Source: Pseudomonadota bacterium (GTDB lineage Bacteria > Pseudomonadota > Gammaproteobacteria > Burkholderiales > JABEVD01). From it: a stretch of 64,000 nt of DNA. How positions within the stretch are numbered: position 1 is the first letter of the stretch; each line of letters begins with the position of its first letter. Below the pieces are notes generated by a model. It saw only the letters and a list, made by a program, of their open reading frames with translations. It was not told where the DNA came from and made no database searches. The stretch is from the NCBI GenBank assembly GCA_021848825.1, contig JAJZTQ010000003.1:62001-126000 (forward strand), in the 5' to 3' direction. Below are positions 23,778 through 34,583 of the stretch, one piece after another. A program made the translations under genes and the position numbers.

Positions 23778-25418
23778 TCAGCTGGACTTGTAGCGGTTGA
23801 TCAGATGATTCGTCGAGGAATCGTGGGAGAGCGTGGGCTGCGGATCGGAAAGCTCGGGCAGTATCCTGGAGGCGAGCTGCTTGCCGAGCTCCACGCCCCA
23901 CTGGTCGAAGGAATTGATCCGCCAGATGATGCCCTGGACGAAGATCTTGTGCTCGTAAAGCGCGATCAGCGAACCCAGCGTTTGCGGGTCCAGCTTCCTG
24001 AAAAGAATGGAGTTGGTCGGCTTGTTTCCAGGAAAGACCTTGTGAGGAACCAGCTTTTCGAGTCTTTCGGCTGCCATGCCATGGAGCTCGGCCTTCGCTT
24101 CTTCCATCGTTTTTCCCTTCATCAGCGCTTCCGTCTGGGCGAAAAAATTGGAGAGCAGGATGGCATGATGATCGCCGAGGGGATGATGAGATTCGAGAGG
24201 CGCGATGAAGTCGGCAGGGATCAGCATCGTTCCCTGATGGATGAGCTGGTAGAAGGCATGCTGCCCGTTCGTCCCGGGCTCACCCCAGATCACGGGGCCT
24301 GTCATGTAGTCGACCGGATTGCCCTCCCTGTCGACGCGTTTGCCGTTGCTCTCCATGTCGCCCTGCTGCAGATAGGCGGGGAATCTTCCCAAAGATTCAT
24401 CGTAGGGCAGGATGGCATGGGAGGCGGCATGATGGAAATTGACATACCATATGCCAAGCATGCCCATCACGACAGGGAGGTTCTCTTCAAGGGGGGCATG
24501 CCTGAAATGCAGATCCATTTCGTTTGCGCCCTTGAGGAGCGCCTCGAAATTTTCCATGCCGACCGCAATCGAGATCGAGAGGCCGATCGCAGACCAGAGC
24601 GAATAGCGTCCCCCTACCCAGTCCCAGAATTCGAACATGTTCTCGACATCGATGCCGAATTTTTCGACCTCGATTGCATTCGTCGAAAGGGCGACGAAAT
24701 GCTTCGCCACATGAACCGGATCCTTCGCCTTTTCGAGAAACCAGGATCTCGCGGATTTTGCGTTGACGAGGGTTTCCTGGGTAGTGAAGGTCTTGGAAGC
24801 AACGATGAAGAGCGTGGTTTCAGGATCCAGGTTCTCGAGCTTGGTCGAGAGATCGGTTCCATCCACATTGGAGACGAAATGAAGCTCAGGCCCTTCCTTT
24901 GCATAGGGTTCGAGCGCCCTCACCACCATCTTCGGGCCGAGATCGGAACCGCCTATGCCGATGTTGACGACATCACTGACCCTTTTCCCGCTGTAGCCGA
25001 GCCATTTGCCCGTCCTCACCGAATCGGAAAAACGCCCCATTTTTTCGAGTACCTGCCTTATTTCAGGCAACACATCTCGTCCGTCGCACAGAACCGGCGG
25101 ACTGTTGCGGTCGACTGCAGCCCTCAAAGCCGTGTGAAGGACAGCCCTGTTCTCGGTGAAGTTGATTTTCTTGCCCTTGAACATCTTTTCGCGCCATTCT
25201 TCCAGGTCGGCTGCCCTGGCCAGGTCGAAAAGCAATTGCATGGTTTCTCGAGTGACGAGATTCTTCGAATAGTCTAACAGGAAGTCTTTGAATTCAAGAG
25301 AGAAGTGGTCGAATCGCCGGGGATCGTCGGCGAAAAGATTTTTCATCGACATGCCTGCAAGTTTTTCCCTGTGGCAGAGAAGGCTCTTCCATTCCTTGGA
25401 TTCTGTAAGCGATGACAT
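23778..25418 (-). CDS. pgi: Glucose-6-phosphate isomerase
   Basis: Interconverts glucose 6-phosphate and fructose 6-phosphate, linking glycogen to glycolysis or gluconeogenesis. The 546-residue protein has [16 protein letters not shown] at about 145, the PGI signature [16 protein letters not shown] at about 270 and the second signature around [13 protein letters not shown]. All family catalytic regions appear intact. The ATG at 25418 lies 7 bp after the glgB stop with GAGAAA before it. Its place between glgB and glgA shows dedicated service to storage metabolism. Confidence 0.96.
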   Translation of the reverse strand: MSSLTESKEWKSLLCHREKLAGMSMKNLFADDPRRFDHFSLEFKDFLLDYSKNLVTRETMQLLFDLARAADLEEWREKMFKGKKINFTENRAVLHTALRAAVDRNSPPVLCDGRDVLPEIRQVLEKMGRFSDSVRTGKWLGYSGKRVSDVVNIGIGGSDLGPKMVVRALEPYAKEGPELHFVSNVDGTDLSTKLENLDPETTLFIVASKTFTTQETLVNAKSARSWFLEKAKDPVHVAKHFVALSTNAIEVEKFGIDVENMFEFWDWVGGRYSLWSAIGLSISIAVGMENFEALLKGANEMDLHFRHAPLEENLPVVMGMLGIWYVNFHHAASHAILPYDESLGRFPAYLQQGDMESNGKRVDREGNPVDYMTGPVIWGEPGTNGQHAFYQLIHQGTMLIPADFIAPLESHHPLGDHHAILLSNFFAQTEALMKGKTMEEAKAELHGMAAERLEKLVPHKVFPGNKPTNSILFRKLDPQTLGSLIALYEHKIFVQGIIWRINSFDQWGVELGKQLASRILPELSDPQPTLSHDSSTNHLINRYKSS

Positions 25419-25425
25419 AGGTTTC

Positions 25426-27591
25426 TCAGTTCTCGAAGATGACGCAGGCAAGCGGGGGAACAGTCAGGCAGACCGAATGCTTCTCCCCCATCCATGACAA
25501 GGGTTCGGATTCGAGTCCCAGGCTGTTGCCCATGTTGGACCCGCCGTAATATTGCGAATCGCTGTTGAATATTTCCTTGTAGTGTCCTTTTTCGGGAACG
25601 CCAATCCGGTATCCCTTTCTTCCGACAGGCGTGAAATTGAGGACGACGATCAGGAATCTTCCGTCTTTTGCGATGCGCCTGTAGCTCAGCACGGACTGCT
25701 CTGCGTCATGGCAGTCTATCCATGAAAATCCGCTTCCGGAGAAATCCTGCTCGTGCAGGGCCGGCTGGCTAGCATAGAGGTGATTGAGGTCCTTCACCAG
25801 CATCCTGATGCCCTGGTGCGGGGCGAGTTCGAGGAGATGCCAGTCGAGCTGCGATTTCACGTTCCATTCCCTTCCCTGGCCGAACTCGTTGCCCATGAAA
25901 TTGAGCTTTTTCCCGGGATAGGTCATCTGGTAGGCATGGAGCAGCCTGAGGTTGGCGAAGCGCCGCCAGCTGTCGCCGGGCATCTTGTCGAGCAGGGATT
26001 TCTTGCCGTGCACCACTTCGTCGTGGGAAAAGGGCAGAACGAAATTCTCGGTATAGCTGTAGATCTGGCCGAAAGTCAGCTGGTCATGATGGAAGCGCCG
26101 GTGTATCGGGTCGTGCTTCATGTAGGAAAGCGTGTCGTTCATCCAGCCCATGTTCCATTTCATCGAAAAGCCCAGTCCGCCGAGATGGACAGGTCGCGAG
26201 ACCATGGGCCAGGAAGTCGATTCTTCGGCGATCGTGACCGCCCCCGGGAATTCGTCATGCACCATAATGTTGAGCGCTTTCAAGAATTCGATGGCATCGA
26301 GGTTTTCCCGCCCGCCGTACCTGTTCGGGAGCCATTGCCCCTCTTTTCTTGAATAGTCCAGATAGAGCATGGATGCAACGGCATCGACCCTCAGGCCGTC
26401 TATATGGCATTCGGCGAGCCAGAAATGCGCATTCGAGATCAGGAAATTCCTGACCTCATTCCGACCGTAATTGAAGATGTAGGTTCCCCAATCCTGGTGC
26501 TCTCCAAGCCTCGGATCTTCGTGCTCGTAAAGCGCCGTGCCGTCGAACCTGGCAAGCGCATACACATCCTTGGGGAAATGGGCGGGCACCCAGTCGAGGA
26601 TCACGCCTATCCCCGAGCGATGGCAGGCGTCGACGAAAGAGCGGAAGTCTTCAGGAGTGCCGTAGCGGCTGGTGATGCCGAAATACCCTGTGGTCTGGTA
26701 GCCCCAGGATTCGTCGAGCGGATGCTCGCTGATCGGCATCAGTTCGACATGCGTGTAGCCCATTTCTAGCACATAGGGGATGAGCGATCGGGCGAGTTCC
26801 CTGTAATTCATGTGGGTTCCGTCGGGGCCGAGTTTCCATGAACCCGCATGGATCTCGTAGATATTCATCGGCAGCCCGAGCCAGTCGTGATGCCTTCTTT
26901 TTTCCATCCATTCCCGATCCTGCCAGGCATAAGGTTCAGGCGAGCAGACTCTGGACGCCGTTCCAGGCCTTTCCTCGAAGGCGAAACCATAAGGATCTGT
27001 TTTGGTCTGGATGGCGCCATGGCGGTTGCGGAGCTCGAATTTGTAAAGCTCGCCGGCTTGGACGCCCGGAAGGAATATTTCCCACAATCCGTTTGCAGGA
27101 TGCAGTCTCATCGGATGAATCCTGCCGTCCCACGCATTGAAATTGCCAACCACGCTGACGCGCTCGGCATTGGGCGCCCATACTGCGAAACGCGTTCCCG
27201 ATATCCCTTCGACAGCCATGGGATGGGCGCCGAGCATGCGGTAGGCCAGATTCAGGCGGCCTTCGCCGAAAAGATGGCGTTCCAGTTCGCCTATGGTGGA
27301 AGGGAAGGTATAGGGATCGAAGGTCTCGATTGCCTCACCTTCGCCGCAAATTCGGAGGCGGCATGGGGCGGGAGGGCGGGTTTTCCCTGACCAGGAGAAA
27401 ACGCCTTTCTGCTTCTCCAGTTTTACCCAGTTTTCGCCGCAGAACAGCCAAACTTCTGCCGCAGCAGGAAGGAAGGTGCGGAAATGCCATTTCCCTTTGC
27501 CTTCATGCAGTCCCAGATAGGAGAAGGGGTCTTGGTGTTTCGCTTGCAGGATGGCATCGCTTTCCGAACGCATTTGGCAGCATTTTTCCAT
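25426..27591 (-). CDS. glgB: 1,4-alpha-glucan branching enzyme GlgB
   Basis: GH13 enzyme that makes alpha-1,6 branches in glycogen. The roughly 721-residue protein has an N-terminal CBM48 part ([21 protein letters not shown] at about 127) and the catalytic barrel with [16 protein letters not shown] (nucleophile Asp), TIAEEST (acid/base Glu) and [11 protein letters not shown]. Starts at a TTG (27600), ATG 27591 or ATG 27573 are possible; I prefer 27591. It is the first gene of glgB-pgi-glgA and is divergent from glgC. Confidence 0.95.
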   Translation of the reverse strand: MEKCCQMRSESDAILQAKHQDPFSYLGLHEGKGKWHFRTFLPAAAEVWLFCGENWVKLEKQKGVFSWSGKTRPPAPCRLRICGEGEAIETFDPYTFPSTIGELERHLFGEGRLNLAYRMLGAHPMAVEGISGTRFAVWAPNAERVSVVGNFNAWDGRIHPMRLHPANGLWEIFLPGVQAGELYKFELRNRHGAIQTKTDPYGFAFEERPGTASRVCSPEPYAWQDREWMEKRRHHDWLGLPMNIYEIHAGSWKLGPDGTHMNYRELARSLIPYVLEMGYTHVELMPISEHPLDESWGYQTTGYFGITSRYGTPEDFRSFVDACHRSGIGVILDWVPAHFPKDVYALARFDGTALYEHEDPRLGEHQDWGTYIFNYGRNEVRNFLISNAHFWLAECHIDGLRVDAVASMLYLDYSRKEGQWLPNRYGGRENLDAIEFLKALNIMVHDEFPGAVTIAEESTSWPMVSRPVHLGGLGFSMKWNMGWMNDTLSYMKHDPIHRRFHHDQLTFGQIYSYTENFVLPFSHDEVVHGKKSLLDKMPGDSWRRFANLRLLHAYQMTYPGKKLNFMGNEFGQGREWNVKSQLDWHLLELAPHQGIRMLVKDLNHLYASQPALHEQDFSGSGFSWIDCHDAEQSVLSYRRIAKDGRFLIVVLNFTPVGRKGYRIGVPEKGHYKEIFNSDSQYYGGSNMGNSLGLESEPLSWMGEKHSVCLTVPPLACVIFEN

Positions 27592-27661
27592 GTTTGTCAA
27601 ACGCCTTGCAGAAAATTCTTCAAGTATTCTGTGAATTTTTGTTTAAGCTTTGGACGGGCGT

Positions 27662-27690
27662 TTGATACTTTATTTGAAGCTTATTATACT
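27662..27690 (+). promoter_or_regulatory. Sigma-70-type promoter for glgC operon
   Basis: TTGATA (27662-27667), 17 bp, TATACT (27685-27690) in an AT-rich stretch 45 bp upstream of glgC. Hexamers and spacing fit sigma-70 well. Confidence 0.65.
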
Positions 27691-27734
27691 TGAGTTGACG
27701 GCGCCATACCTAACATAGAACCCAAGGGCAAAAA

Positions 27735-29018
27735 ATGCAGCAGGAAGTAACAACCTCCCCACGCTTCATCAGCGTATTGACCAAGAATACGGTTGCATTG
27801 ATTCTTGCAGGGGGGCGCGGCTCCCGACTCAAACAGTTGACGGATTGGCGAGCAAAACCCAGCGTTCCTTTCGGCGGAAAATTCAGGATCATCGATTTCC
27901 CGCTTTCGAACTGCATCAATTCCGGCATCAGGCGGATCGGCATCGTCACCCAATACAAGGCGCACAGCCTGATCCAGCATATCCAGCGCGGATGGGGTTT
28001 TCTGAGGGGCGAATTCAACGAATTCGTCGAACTGCTTCCGGCTCAGCAGCGCATCCAGGAAGAGTGGTACAAGGGCACGGCCGACGCGGTTTTCCAGAAT
28101 ATCGACATCCTCCGCTCCTACGATCCGGAATTCGTCGTGATCCTGGCTGGAGATCATATCTACAAGATGGATTACGGCAAGATGCTGGCCTTTCATGTCA
28201 CCTCGAAGGCGGACATGACGGTCGGCTGCTTCGAAGTGCCGGTCTCGGACGCCTCCGCGTTCGGCGTGATGGGGGTGGATGCCGAGGATCGGGTGCTGGA
28301 ATTCGTCGAAAAGCCTGCAAATCCTCCCCATATTCCCGGAAAGCCGGAAAAGGCGCTGGTGAGCATGGGGATCTATGTCTTCAACACCCGGTTCCTCTAT
28401 GAACAGCTTTCCAGGGATGCCGACGACCCTGATTCCGCGCATGATTTCGGTCATGACCTCATCCCCTATCTCGTCAAGCGCTATCGCGTCTATGCCCATC
28501 ATTTCGAGGACAGCTGCGTCGGAATGGGCGGCAAGCTCGCCTACTGGCGCGATGTCGGGACGGTTGACGCCTACTGGGAGGCCAACATGGAGCTCACCAA
28601 GGTCTTGCCTGACCTCAATCTCTACGACAAGACCTGGCCGATCTGGACGCACCAGGAGCAGCTCCCTCCCGCCAAATTCGTCTTCGACGACGAGGAAAGG
28701 CGGGGGATCGCCATCGATTCCATGGTTTCGGGAGGATGCATCATCAGCGGGGCGAGGATAGAGCGCTCCCTGCTTTTTTCCGATGTCAGGGTCAACAGCT
28801 ACAGCGAAATCAGCGATTCGGTGATCCTGCCTTCCGTGGAGATAGGGCGTTATGTCAGGCTGAACAAGGTGGTGATAGACAAGCGCTGCGTCATCCCGGA
28901 TGGTCTCGAAGTGGGTTTCAATCCTGTCGAGGATGCGAAGCGGTTCCATGTCACCGAGAAGGGCGTGACGCTGATCACGCCCGACATGCTGGGCCAGCGC
29001 ATTCACCAGAGCAGATGA
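27735..29018 (+). CDS. glgC: Glucose-1-phosphate adenylyltransferase GlgC
   Basis: Makes ADP-glucose, the committed step of bacterial glycogen synthesis. The 427-residue protein has [33 protein letters not shown] at about 23-55, WYKGTADAV at about 112, the catalytic [11 protein letters not shown] at about 138, and substrate-binding FVEKP. The C-terminal left-handed helix domain ends VEVGFNP-like. AAGGGC lies before the ATG. It heads a four-gene run with two GH57 enzymes and a ROK kinase; the next gene starts inside its stop (TGATG). Confidence 0.96.
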   Translation: MQQEVTTSPRFISVLTKNTVALILAGGRGSRLKQLTDWRAKPSVPFGGKFRIIDFPLSNCINSGIRRIGIVTQYKAHSLIQHIQRGWGFLRGEFNEFVELLPAQQRIQEEWYKGTADAVFQNIDILRSYDPEFVVILAGDHIYKMDYGKMLAFHVTSKADMTVGCFEVPVSDASAFGVMGVDAEDRVLEFVEKPANPPHIPGKPEKALVSMGIYVFNTRFLYEQLSRDADDPDSAHDFGHDLIPYLVKRYRVYAHHFEDSCVGMGGKLAYWRDVGTVDAYWEANMELTKVLPDLNLYDKTWPIWTHQEQLPPAKFVFDDEERRGIAIDSMVSGGCIISGARIERSLLFSDVRVNSYSEISDSVILPSVEIGRYVRLNKVVIDKRCVIPDGLEVGFNPVEDAKRFHVTEKGVTLITPDMLGQRIHQSR

Positions 29019-30682
29019 TGGCAAAAAAACTCGATCTCGTCCTCTGCTGGCACATGCACCAGCCGGATTACCGGAATTTCATGACGGGCGAGTTCGTTCT
29101 TCCGTGGACCTATCTGCATGCCATCAAGGATTACACGGACATGGCCTATCATCTCGAAACGAGCAATGCGAAGGCCGTCTTCAATTTCGTTCCGGTCCTG
29201 CTCGAACAGATTGAAGATTATTGCGATCAGTTTGCCACGGGGAAGATCAGGGATCCGCTCCTGCGGCTTCTCGCCAGAAAAGACATGGAGAACCTGACAC
29301 GGGCCGAGCGCGCGCAGATCCTGGACAGCTGCTTCAGGAGCAATCATCACAAGATGATCAGGCCTTATCCCGCCTACAGCCGCCTGTTCGACGCCTTCCA
29401 GTTCTTCGACGGGAGGGACGACGGCGGACTGGACTATCTTTCGGGGCAATACATGGCTGATCTCCTGGTCTGGTATCACATCGCCTGGACAGGGGAGAGC
29501 GTGAGGAGAACCCATGAAACCGTGGCGAGCCTGATGGCGAAGGGCAGTCAGTTCGACTATGACGAGCGGAAATCGCTTTTCGACCTGATAGGGGAACTGA
29601 TCAAGGGCATCATTCCGCGCTACAGGGCGCTTGCCGAAGCGGGCAGGATAGAGCTTTCAACCACCCCCTATAATCATCCCATCATGCCGCTCCTGCTCGA
29701 TTTCGGCTCGGCAAGGGAAGCGATGCCTGACGTGACCCTGCCGAAATGCGAGTGCTATCCCGGAGGGCGCACCAGGACGCAGCATCATGTATCGTCGGCG
29801 ATAGAAGCCCACTCCGTTCATTTCGGCGACAGGCCTGCCGGCGCATGGCCTTCGGAAGGGAGCGTATCCGACGGCGCGCTCCAGGTGCTGGCTGACAATG
29901 GCTTCAAATGGGCTGCAACGGGAGAAGCGGTGCTGGTCAACAGCCTGGTGAAGAACGGCGGGGTGCCGCCCAAAATCGATTATCTCTATCGGCCGTACAG
30001 GACAGGCGAAATGGTCTGTTTTTTCAGGGACGATTATCTTTCGGACAGGATAGGGTTCGAATATTCGAAATGGAACGGCAGGGATGCCGCGAACAATTTC
30101 GTTCATTACCTCGAAGAAATACTGAATCAGAGCCAGGACGAGAATCCCGTCGTCAGCGTCATCCTGGACGGCGAGAATGCCTGGGAATTCTACCCCTACA
30201 ACGGCTATTATTTTCTTTCGGATCTTTACGATGCGCTCTCGAACCATCCTGACATCAGGATGAGCACTTTTTCCGAATGCATTGCGAAGGAATGCAGGGA
30301 TCTTCCGTCTGTCGTCGCAGGGAGCTGGGTTTACGGCACGTTCAGCACCTGGATAGGCTCGGAAGACAAGAACAGGGGCTGGGATCTCCTTTGCGAAGCG
30401 AAGAAAAGCTATGATCATGTCATGGCGAGCGGGCGACTTTCGGACGAGGAAAAGCGCCTGGCGGAGAGGCAGCTTTCGGATTGCGAAGGTTCCGACTGGT
30501 TCTGGTGGTTCGGCGATTACAATTCTGCGGTCAGCGTTTCTTCTTTCGATTCGCTCTACCGCCTGAATCTCGCCAACCTGTACAGGATATTGAAGCTTCC
30601 GGTGCCGCATACGCTCGATCGAGTGATCAGCGTGGGCCAGGGCGATCCTGCTCTGGGGGGGACGATGCGGCGCTCCTCCTGA
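29018..30682 (+). CDS. GH57 family glucanase (alpha-amylase/amylopullulanase-like, COG1449)
   Basis: A 554-residue cytoplasmic glycoside hydrolase family 57 protein. The barrel starts LVLCWHMHQPDYR, the family's HQP motif. GAWPSEGSVSDGAL at about 280 and VILDGENAWEFYPYNG at about 385 are the regions holding the likely nucleophile Glu and acid/base Asp. It probably cleaves or remodels alpha-glucan made by the neighbouring glg enzymes. An ATG at 29015 is an alternative; 29018 overlaps the glgC stop by one base. The exact specificity cannot be read. Confidence 0.88.
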   Translation: MAKKLDLVLCWHMHQPDYRNFMTGEFVLPWTYLHAIKDYTDMAYHLETSNAKAVFNFVPVLLEQIEDYCDQFATGKIRDPLLRLLARKDMENLTRAERAQILDSCFRSNHHKMIRPYPAYSRLFDAFQFFDGRDDGGLDYLSGQYMADLLVWYHIAWTGESVRRTHETVASLMAKGSQFDYDERKSLFDLIGELIKGIIPRYRALAEAGRIELSTTPYNHPIMPLLLDFGSAREAMPDVTLPKCECYPGGRTRTQHHVSSAIEAHSVHFGDRPAGAWPSEGSVSDGALQVLADNGFKWAATGEAVLVNSLVKNGGVPPKIDYLYRPYRTGEMVCFFRDDYLSDRIGFEYSKWNGRDAANNFVHYLEEILNQSQDENPVVSVILDGENAWEFYPYNGYYFLSDLYDALSNHPDIRMSTFSECIAKECRDLPSVVAGSWVYGTFSTWIGSEDKNRGWDLLCEAKKSYDHVMASGRLSDEEKRLAERQLSDCEGSDWFWWFGDYNSAVSVSSFDSLYRLNLANLYRILKLPVPHTLDRVISVGQGDPALGGTMRRSS

Positions 30683-30703
30683 TTTTCATAAGAAGAATCG
30701 ACC

Positions 30704-32710
30704 ATGCCAAAATCCGTTTGTCTGCTTCTAGGCGTTCACGCCCACCAGCCAGTCGGGAATTTTTCCCGTGTCATAGACGATGCACACGCTCGATGTTACG
30801 GCCCCTTTCTCAGGGCGATGCATGGTTATCCCGATTTCAGGTTCTCCATCCATTTCAGCGGATGGCTTTTCGACTATCTCATGAAGCATTACGCGGGAGA
30901 AATGGAATTGCTGAAGGAAATGGTGGAGCGGGGGCAGGCGGAAATTTTCGGCGCCGGCTATACCGAGCCTGTTCTCGCCGTGATCCCTCATCGCGACAGG
31001 AAGGCGCAGATCGAAAAGCTTTCTGCAAGGCTGAAGAAGACGCTCGGGGAAAAGCCGGAAGGCGCCTGGCTGACGGAAAGGGTATGGGAAGCGACAGTGG
31101 TCCCTGCGCTTGCCGATTCCGGCATCAGCTATACCACGGTAGACGATTACCATTTTCTCTGCACCGGGAAAACGGCCCCGGAGCTCGACGGCTTCTTCAC
31201 GACGGAAGAGGACGGACGGAAGCTCGATCTTTTCCCGATTTCTGAAGCATTGAGATACCGGCTTCCCTTTCACCAGGCAAATGAAGTCGTTTCCTATCTC
31301 GAGAGCCTGGCAAAGGAGAAGGGGGATCCCGCCGCGATCTATTTCGACGATATCGAGAAATTCGGGATCTGGCCCGAGACCTACCACTGGGTTTACGAAC
31401 AGGGGTGGCTGAAGGATTTCGTCGAAGGCGTGCTCTCCTCCAAGATCATCAAGACCATGCGCTATTCCGATTACAGGAAAATGGCGAAGACGCGGGGCGT
31501 GATCTATCTTCCCACCACCTCCTACATCGAGATGAACGAGTGGACGCTGCCCGTTCCTGCCGCTTACCATTATGCCGATCTCGTCCAGGAATCGAAGAAT
31601 TCGGGGAAATTCGAACAGAACAAGGCTTTCCTGCGCGGCGGGATATGGAAGAATTTCCTGAGCCGCTATCCGGAATCGAACTGGATGCACAAGCGCATGC
31701 TCGCCCTTTCTTCCCGTTTCGAATCCCTTCCCAGGGAAAAGAAGACGGCGGAGATGCAGGAATTGCTTTTCGAAGCGCAGGCGAACGATGCCTATTGGCA
31801 CGGTCTTTTCGGCGGGCTCTATCTTCCCCATCTGCGGCGCGCTGTCTATCGCGCCATCGTCAAGCTGGAAGGTTTGCTCGATGCGGCTTCGAGCCGGGAA
31901 TCCAAGGAAATCAGGGACCTCGATCTCGATGGTCATGACGAAGCTTTCATCCAGAACGGGGTGTTGCAGGTCGCGGTTCGTCTGGACGGCAGCGCATCGG
32001 TCTGCGAATGGGATGCCTATGCGCTTTCCCACAATTTCGCCGATACCCTGTCCCCTCCGGAAGAGCATTACCACAGGAAGATCCATTTCCAGGAAAACGA
32101 AAAAGAGACCGAGGGGGCGATATACAATCCCCATGAAAAGATGGGATTCAAGCAAAGGATCACGCCTGAGGACCTGAAGACGGGGGAAGGGCCGAAATCG
32201 ATCTTCATGGAAAGATGGATCATGCAATCCGAAATTAAGAGGCCCGATTACGAACCTGTTCCCGAAAGGAATCCGCATGGCATGGCATTTTCGGCCAGGG
32301 TCGGCGAAGGAAAGGCTGAAAAGCGCATCCGCCTCGAGCAGAATTGCCTGATCGCGGAATATGCATTCCAGGGCGTGGGCGAAGGCACATTCTGCGTCGA
32401 GATCAATCTTGCCATGCCGAGCTGCGACGGCCCGGCAGGAAGATACCGGATAGGCGACGACATCATGGGGGGGTTCGGTCAGGAACTGACCATTCAGGAC
32501 CTCAGGTCATTGACCCTGGAAGACGATGTGCTGGGAGGAATGCTCCATATTCATCTGGAACAGGGCATGGGCTGCTATGCCCGGCCATTCTACAGCGTGT
32601 CCCAGTCGGAGGCGGGCTTCGAGAAGATCATGCAGGCGGTGACGATTTCGCTTTCATGCAGGCCCGAATCGCTTTCAGGCGTCGTTTCCATCAGGTTCGA
32701 GGTGGACTGA
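30704..32710 (+). CDS. GH57 4-alpha-glucanotransferase/alpha-amylase with C-terminal DUF1926-like domains
   Basis: A 668-residue GH57 protein. It starts LLLGVHAHQPVGNF (HQP motif). GAGYTEPVLAVIPHRD at about 84 carries the nucleophile Glu, and IYFDDIEKFGIWPET at about 210 the acid/base Asp, as in Thermococcus-type 4-alpha-glucanotransferase. The second half (from about 400) is beta-rich and matches the DUF1925/DUF1926 domains of that group. It would disproportionate maltodextrins during glycogen turnover. It starts 21 bp after the other GH57 gene. Confidence 0.9.
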   Translation: MPKSVCLLLGVHAHQPVGNFSRVIDDAHARCYGPFLRAMHGYPDFRFSIHFSGWLFDYLMKHYAGEMELLKEMVERGQAEIFGAGYTEPVLAVIPHRDRKAQIEKLSARLKKTLGEKPEGAWLTERVWEATVVPALADSGISYTTVDDYHFLCTGKTAPELDGFFTTEEDGRKLDLFPISEALRYRLPFHQANEVVSYLESLAKEKGDPAAIYFDDIEKFGIWPETYHWVYEQGWLKDFVEGVLSSKIIKTMRYSDYRKMAKTRGVIYLPTTSYIEMNEWTLPVPAAYHYADLVQESKNSGKFEQNKAFLRGGIWKNFLSRYPESNWMHKRMLALSSRFESLPREKKTAEMQELLFEAQANDAYWHGLFGGLYLPHLRRAVYRAIVKLEGLLDAASSRESKEIRDLDLDGHDEAFIQNGVLQVAVRLDGSASVCEWDAYALSHNFADTLSPPEEHYHRKIHFQENEKETEGAIYNPHEKMGFKQRITPEDLKTGEGPKSIFMERWIMQSEIKRPDYEPVPERNPHGMAFSARVGEGKAEKRIRLEQNCLIAEYAFQGVGEGTFCVEINLAMPSCDGPAGRYRIGDDIMGGFGQELTIQDLRSLTLEDDVLGGMLHIHLEQGMGCYARPFYSVSQSEAGFEKIMQAVTISLSCRPESLSGVVSIRFEVD

Positions 32711-33624
32711 TGCTGACGGCCGGGATGGACGTCGGCGGAACGAATTTCAGGGTGGGCGTGTTCGACGGATGCGACATCGTCTGGGAGAAGCGCTTCGAAG
32801 CCGATTTTTCAAGGCTGTGCAGCACCCGATCCGCTCTCGAGGCGGAATCCGCGATCGTCGCGACGATGGCTTCGGCCCTTTCCGAAGCATGTCACGAATA
32901 CCCTGAAATCAGGGCGATAGGGATAGGATTTCCCGGATTCATCGATCCCGAAACGATGCGCGTTGCAAGTTCTCCCAACCTGCCCGGTCTTGTCGATGTC
33001 GATTTCGCAAAGCCGCTTTCTTCGCGATTTCATGTTCCCGTGATCGTCGAGAACGACGCGCTTTCAGCTGCCTATGGCGAGCAGGTTTTTTCTGAATGGA
33101 AAAGCCTCATCTATGTCGGCCTGGGGACAGGGGTCGGAGGAGGATTGATCCTGGAAAAGAAGCCTTATCAGGGGAGCCATGGCGTTGCGATGGAAATAGG
33201 GCACATCATCGTCGAGCCCGGTGGAAGAAAATGCGGCTGCGGCAATTCGGGATGCCTAGAACGCTATGCCTCCGCTTCAGGCGTCACCCTTTCCTATCAT
33301 GAGCGGGAGGGGAAAACGCTTTCTTCGAAGGAGATCGCAATCCTTGCACAAAAAGGCGATGCATCCGCCCTCCAGTCATTCGATCTCGCCGGGAGCATGC
33401 TGGGCTTTGCGCTTTCCCATATCCTGAAGGTCGTCGATGTCACCGATGTCGTGATCGGCGGCGGATTGAGCGAATCCTGGGGGCTGCTTGAAAAATCGTT
33501 CGGAAAAAGGCTGGAATCCGACCTGATCCCGGTATTGAGGGGGAAATGCGTCGTCAGGGTATCCGATTCGAAGGACAAGGCAGGCATGCTCGGTGCAGCG
33601 CGCCTTGCAGGCAATCAGATCTGA
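32710..33624 (+). CDS. ROK-family glucokinase
   Basis: A 304-residue sugar kinase. It has the N-terminal phosphate loop AGMDVGGTNFRVGVFDG, the ROK segment GLGTGVGGGLILEKKPYQGSHGVAMEIGH and the zinc site CGCGNSGCLERYAS at about 178-191. It likely phosphorylates glucose released by the GH57 enzymes, feeding it to Pgi. Its ATG overlaps the stop of the preceding gene by one base. The stop overlaps the convergent nsrR gene by 10 bp. Confidence 0.88.
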   Translation: MLTAGMDVGGTNFRVGVFDGCDIVWEKRFEADFSRLCSTRSALEAESAIVATMASALSEACHEYPEIRAIGIGFPGFIDPETMRVASSPNLPGLVDVDFAKPLSSRFHVPVIVENDALSAAYGEQVFSEWKSLIYVGLGTGVGGGLILEKKPYQGSHGVAMEIGHIIVEPGGRKCGCGNSGCLERYASASGVTLSYHEREGKTLSSKEIAILAQKGDASALQSFDLAGSMLGFALSHILKVVDVTDVVIGGGLSESWGLLEKSFGKRLESDLIPVLRGKCVVRVSDSKDKAGMLGAARLAGNQI

Positions 33625-34055
33625 AATACCGGAACGGATCCGATCTTGCCGGCAGGCTTCATCGCGATTTCCGCGAGCGTATAGCGGTCCAGCACCTCGA
33701 TGAAGGCATGCCTTGCCTCGAAAAGCACCCCTTTCAGGGAGCAGCTCTTGGTGATCACGCAATGGTCCGTTTCGGGATTGAAGCATTCGAGCAGGTCGAA
33801 ATCGGGTTCCGTATGCCGCACCACTTCCCCCACAGTGATTTCGCTTGCCCGCCTGGCCAGCCTGATTCCGCCATGCTTTCCCCTTGTCGTGGCGATGAAG
33901 CCGTTGATGCCGAGATTGTGCACGACCTTCACCAGATGATTCCGCGAAATCTTGTAGAAATCAGCGAGTTCAGTGATCGTCACGGTTTCTCCCTCCTTGT
34001 GGCTGAGGTAGAGAAGGACGCGAAGAGAGTAATCGGAATAGAGGGTCAGGCGCAC
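33615..34055 (-). CDS. nsrR: Nitric-oxide-sensing Rrf2 repressor NsrR
   Basis: A 146-residue Rrf2-family repressor. The winged helix covers residues 1-60 (YSLRVLLYLSHKEGE, ISRNHLVKVVHNLG, TTRGKHGGIRLAR). Three cysteines in CFNPETDHCVITKSC at about 91-105 form the iron-sulfur site that reacts with nitric oxide. The start is a GTG at 34055. An NsrR-type operator lies 43 bp upstream, between this gene and the divergent truncated haemoglobin. Motif, target and context agree. Confidence 0.9.
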   Translation of the reverse strand: MRLTLYSDYSLRVLLYLSHKEGETVTITELADFYKISRNHLVKVVHNLGINGFIATTRGKHGGIRLARRASEITVGEVVRHTEPDFDLLECFNPETDHCVITKSCSLKGVLFEARHAFIEVLDRYTLAEIAMKPAGKIGSVPVFQI

Positions 34056-34097
34056 TTTATTTTAAATTGCATGTTGACAAAAGGTTAAGGCTTTCTT

Positions 34098-34120
34098 AAG
34101 ATGTATCAAGAATGCATGTT
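34098..34120. promoter_or_regulatory. NsrR operator
   Basis: AAGATGTAT-N5-ATGCATGTT is a 9-5-9 inverted repeat (7 of 9 positions paired) that fits the NsrR pattern AAGATGYAT-N5-ATRCATCTT. It lies between nsrR and the haemoglobin gene, suited to control both. Confidence 0.75.
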
Positions 34121-34135
34121 CATGACGATCCTAGT

Positions 34136-34149
34136 TCGATCTTAATCAA
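34136..34149. promoter_or_regulatory. FNR/Dnr-like box
   Basis: TCGAT-N4-ATCAA differs at one base from the FNR-type site TTGAT-N4-ATCAA. Its centre is about 57 bp before the haemoglobin ATG. Oxygen or nitric-oxide dependent activation is possible. Confidence 0.4.
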
Positions 34150-34199
34150 GCATTCGGCATACCGCAAGAGAATATTTCAACTTCATGAAAGGAAATGCA

Positions 34200-34568
34200 A
34201 TGAGCGACACGCTTTATGACAAAATTGGCGGCGACGCGGCAGTCAATGTGGCAGTCGATATCTTCTACCGCAAGGTGCTGGCGGACGACAGGATCAGCCG
34301 GTTCTTCGACGGCGTGGACATGGACAGGCAGGCTGCCAAGCAGAAGGCTTTTCTCACCATGGCTTTCGGCGGACCCAACAAGTATACCGGAGAAGACATG
34401 AGACGCGGACATGCGCACCTCGTCGCCAAGGGGCTCAACGATTCCCATTTCGATGCCGTGATGGAAAACATCGCTGCGACCCTCACCGAGCTCAATGTGC
34501 CGGGCGATCTCATCGCTCAGGCGGCAGCGATTGCCGAGAGCACAAGAAAAGACGTGCTGGGCAAGTAA
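34200..34568 (+). CDS. glbN: Truncated haemoglobin, group I
   Basis: A 122-residue 2-on-2 globin. Tyr23 in IFYRKVLADD is at the B10 position that binds distal ligand, and the proximal histidine is in MRRGHAHLV (residue 71 or 73). SRFFDGVDMDRQAAKQKAFLTMAFGGP is typical of group I. Under NsrR control it would act as a nitric oxide dioxygenase, turning NO and O2 to nitrate, given electrons by the reductase 15 bp downstream. Start at the ATG at 34200, with AGGAAA before it. Confidence 0.92.
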   Translation: MSDTLYDKIGGDAAVNVAVDIFYRKVLADDRISRFFDGVDMDRQAAKQKAFLTMAFGGPNKYTGEDMRRGHAHLVAKGLNDSHFDAVMENIAATLTELNVPGDLIAQAAAIAESTRKDVLGK

Positions 34569-34583
34569 GGGAAGCGGCACGTC

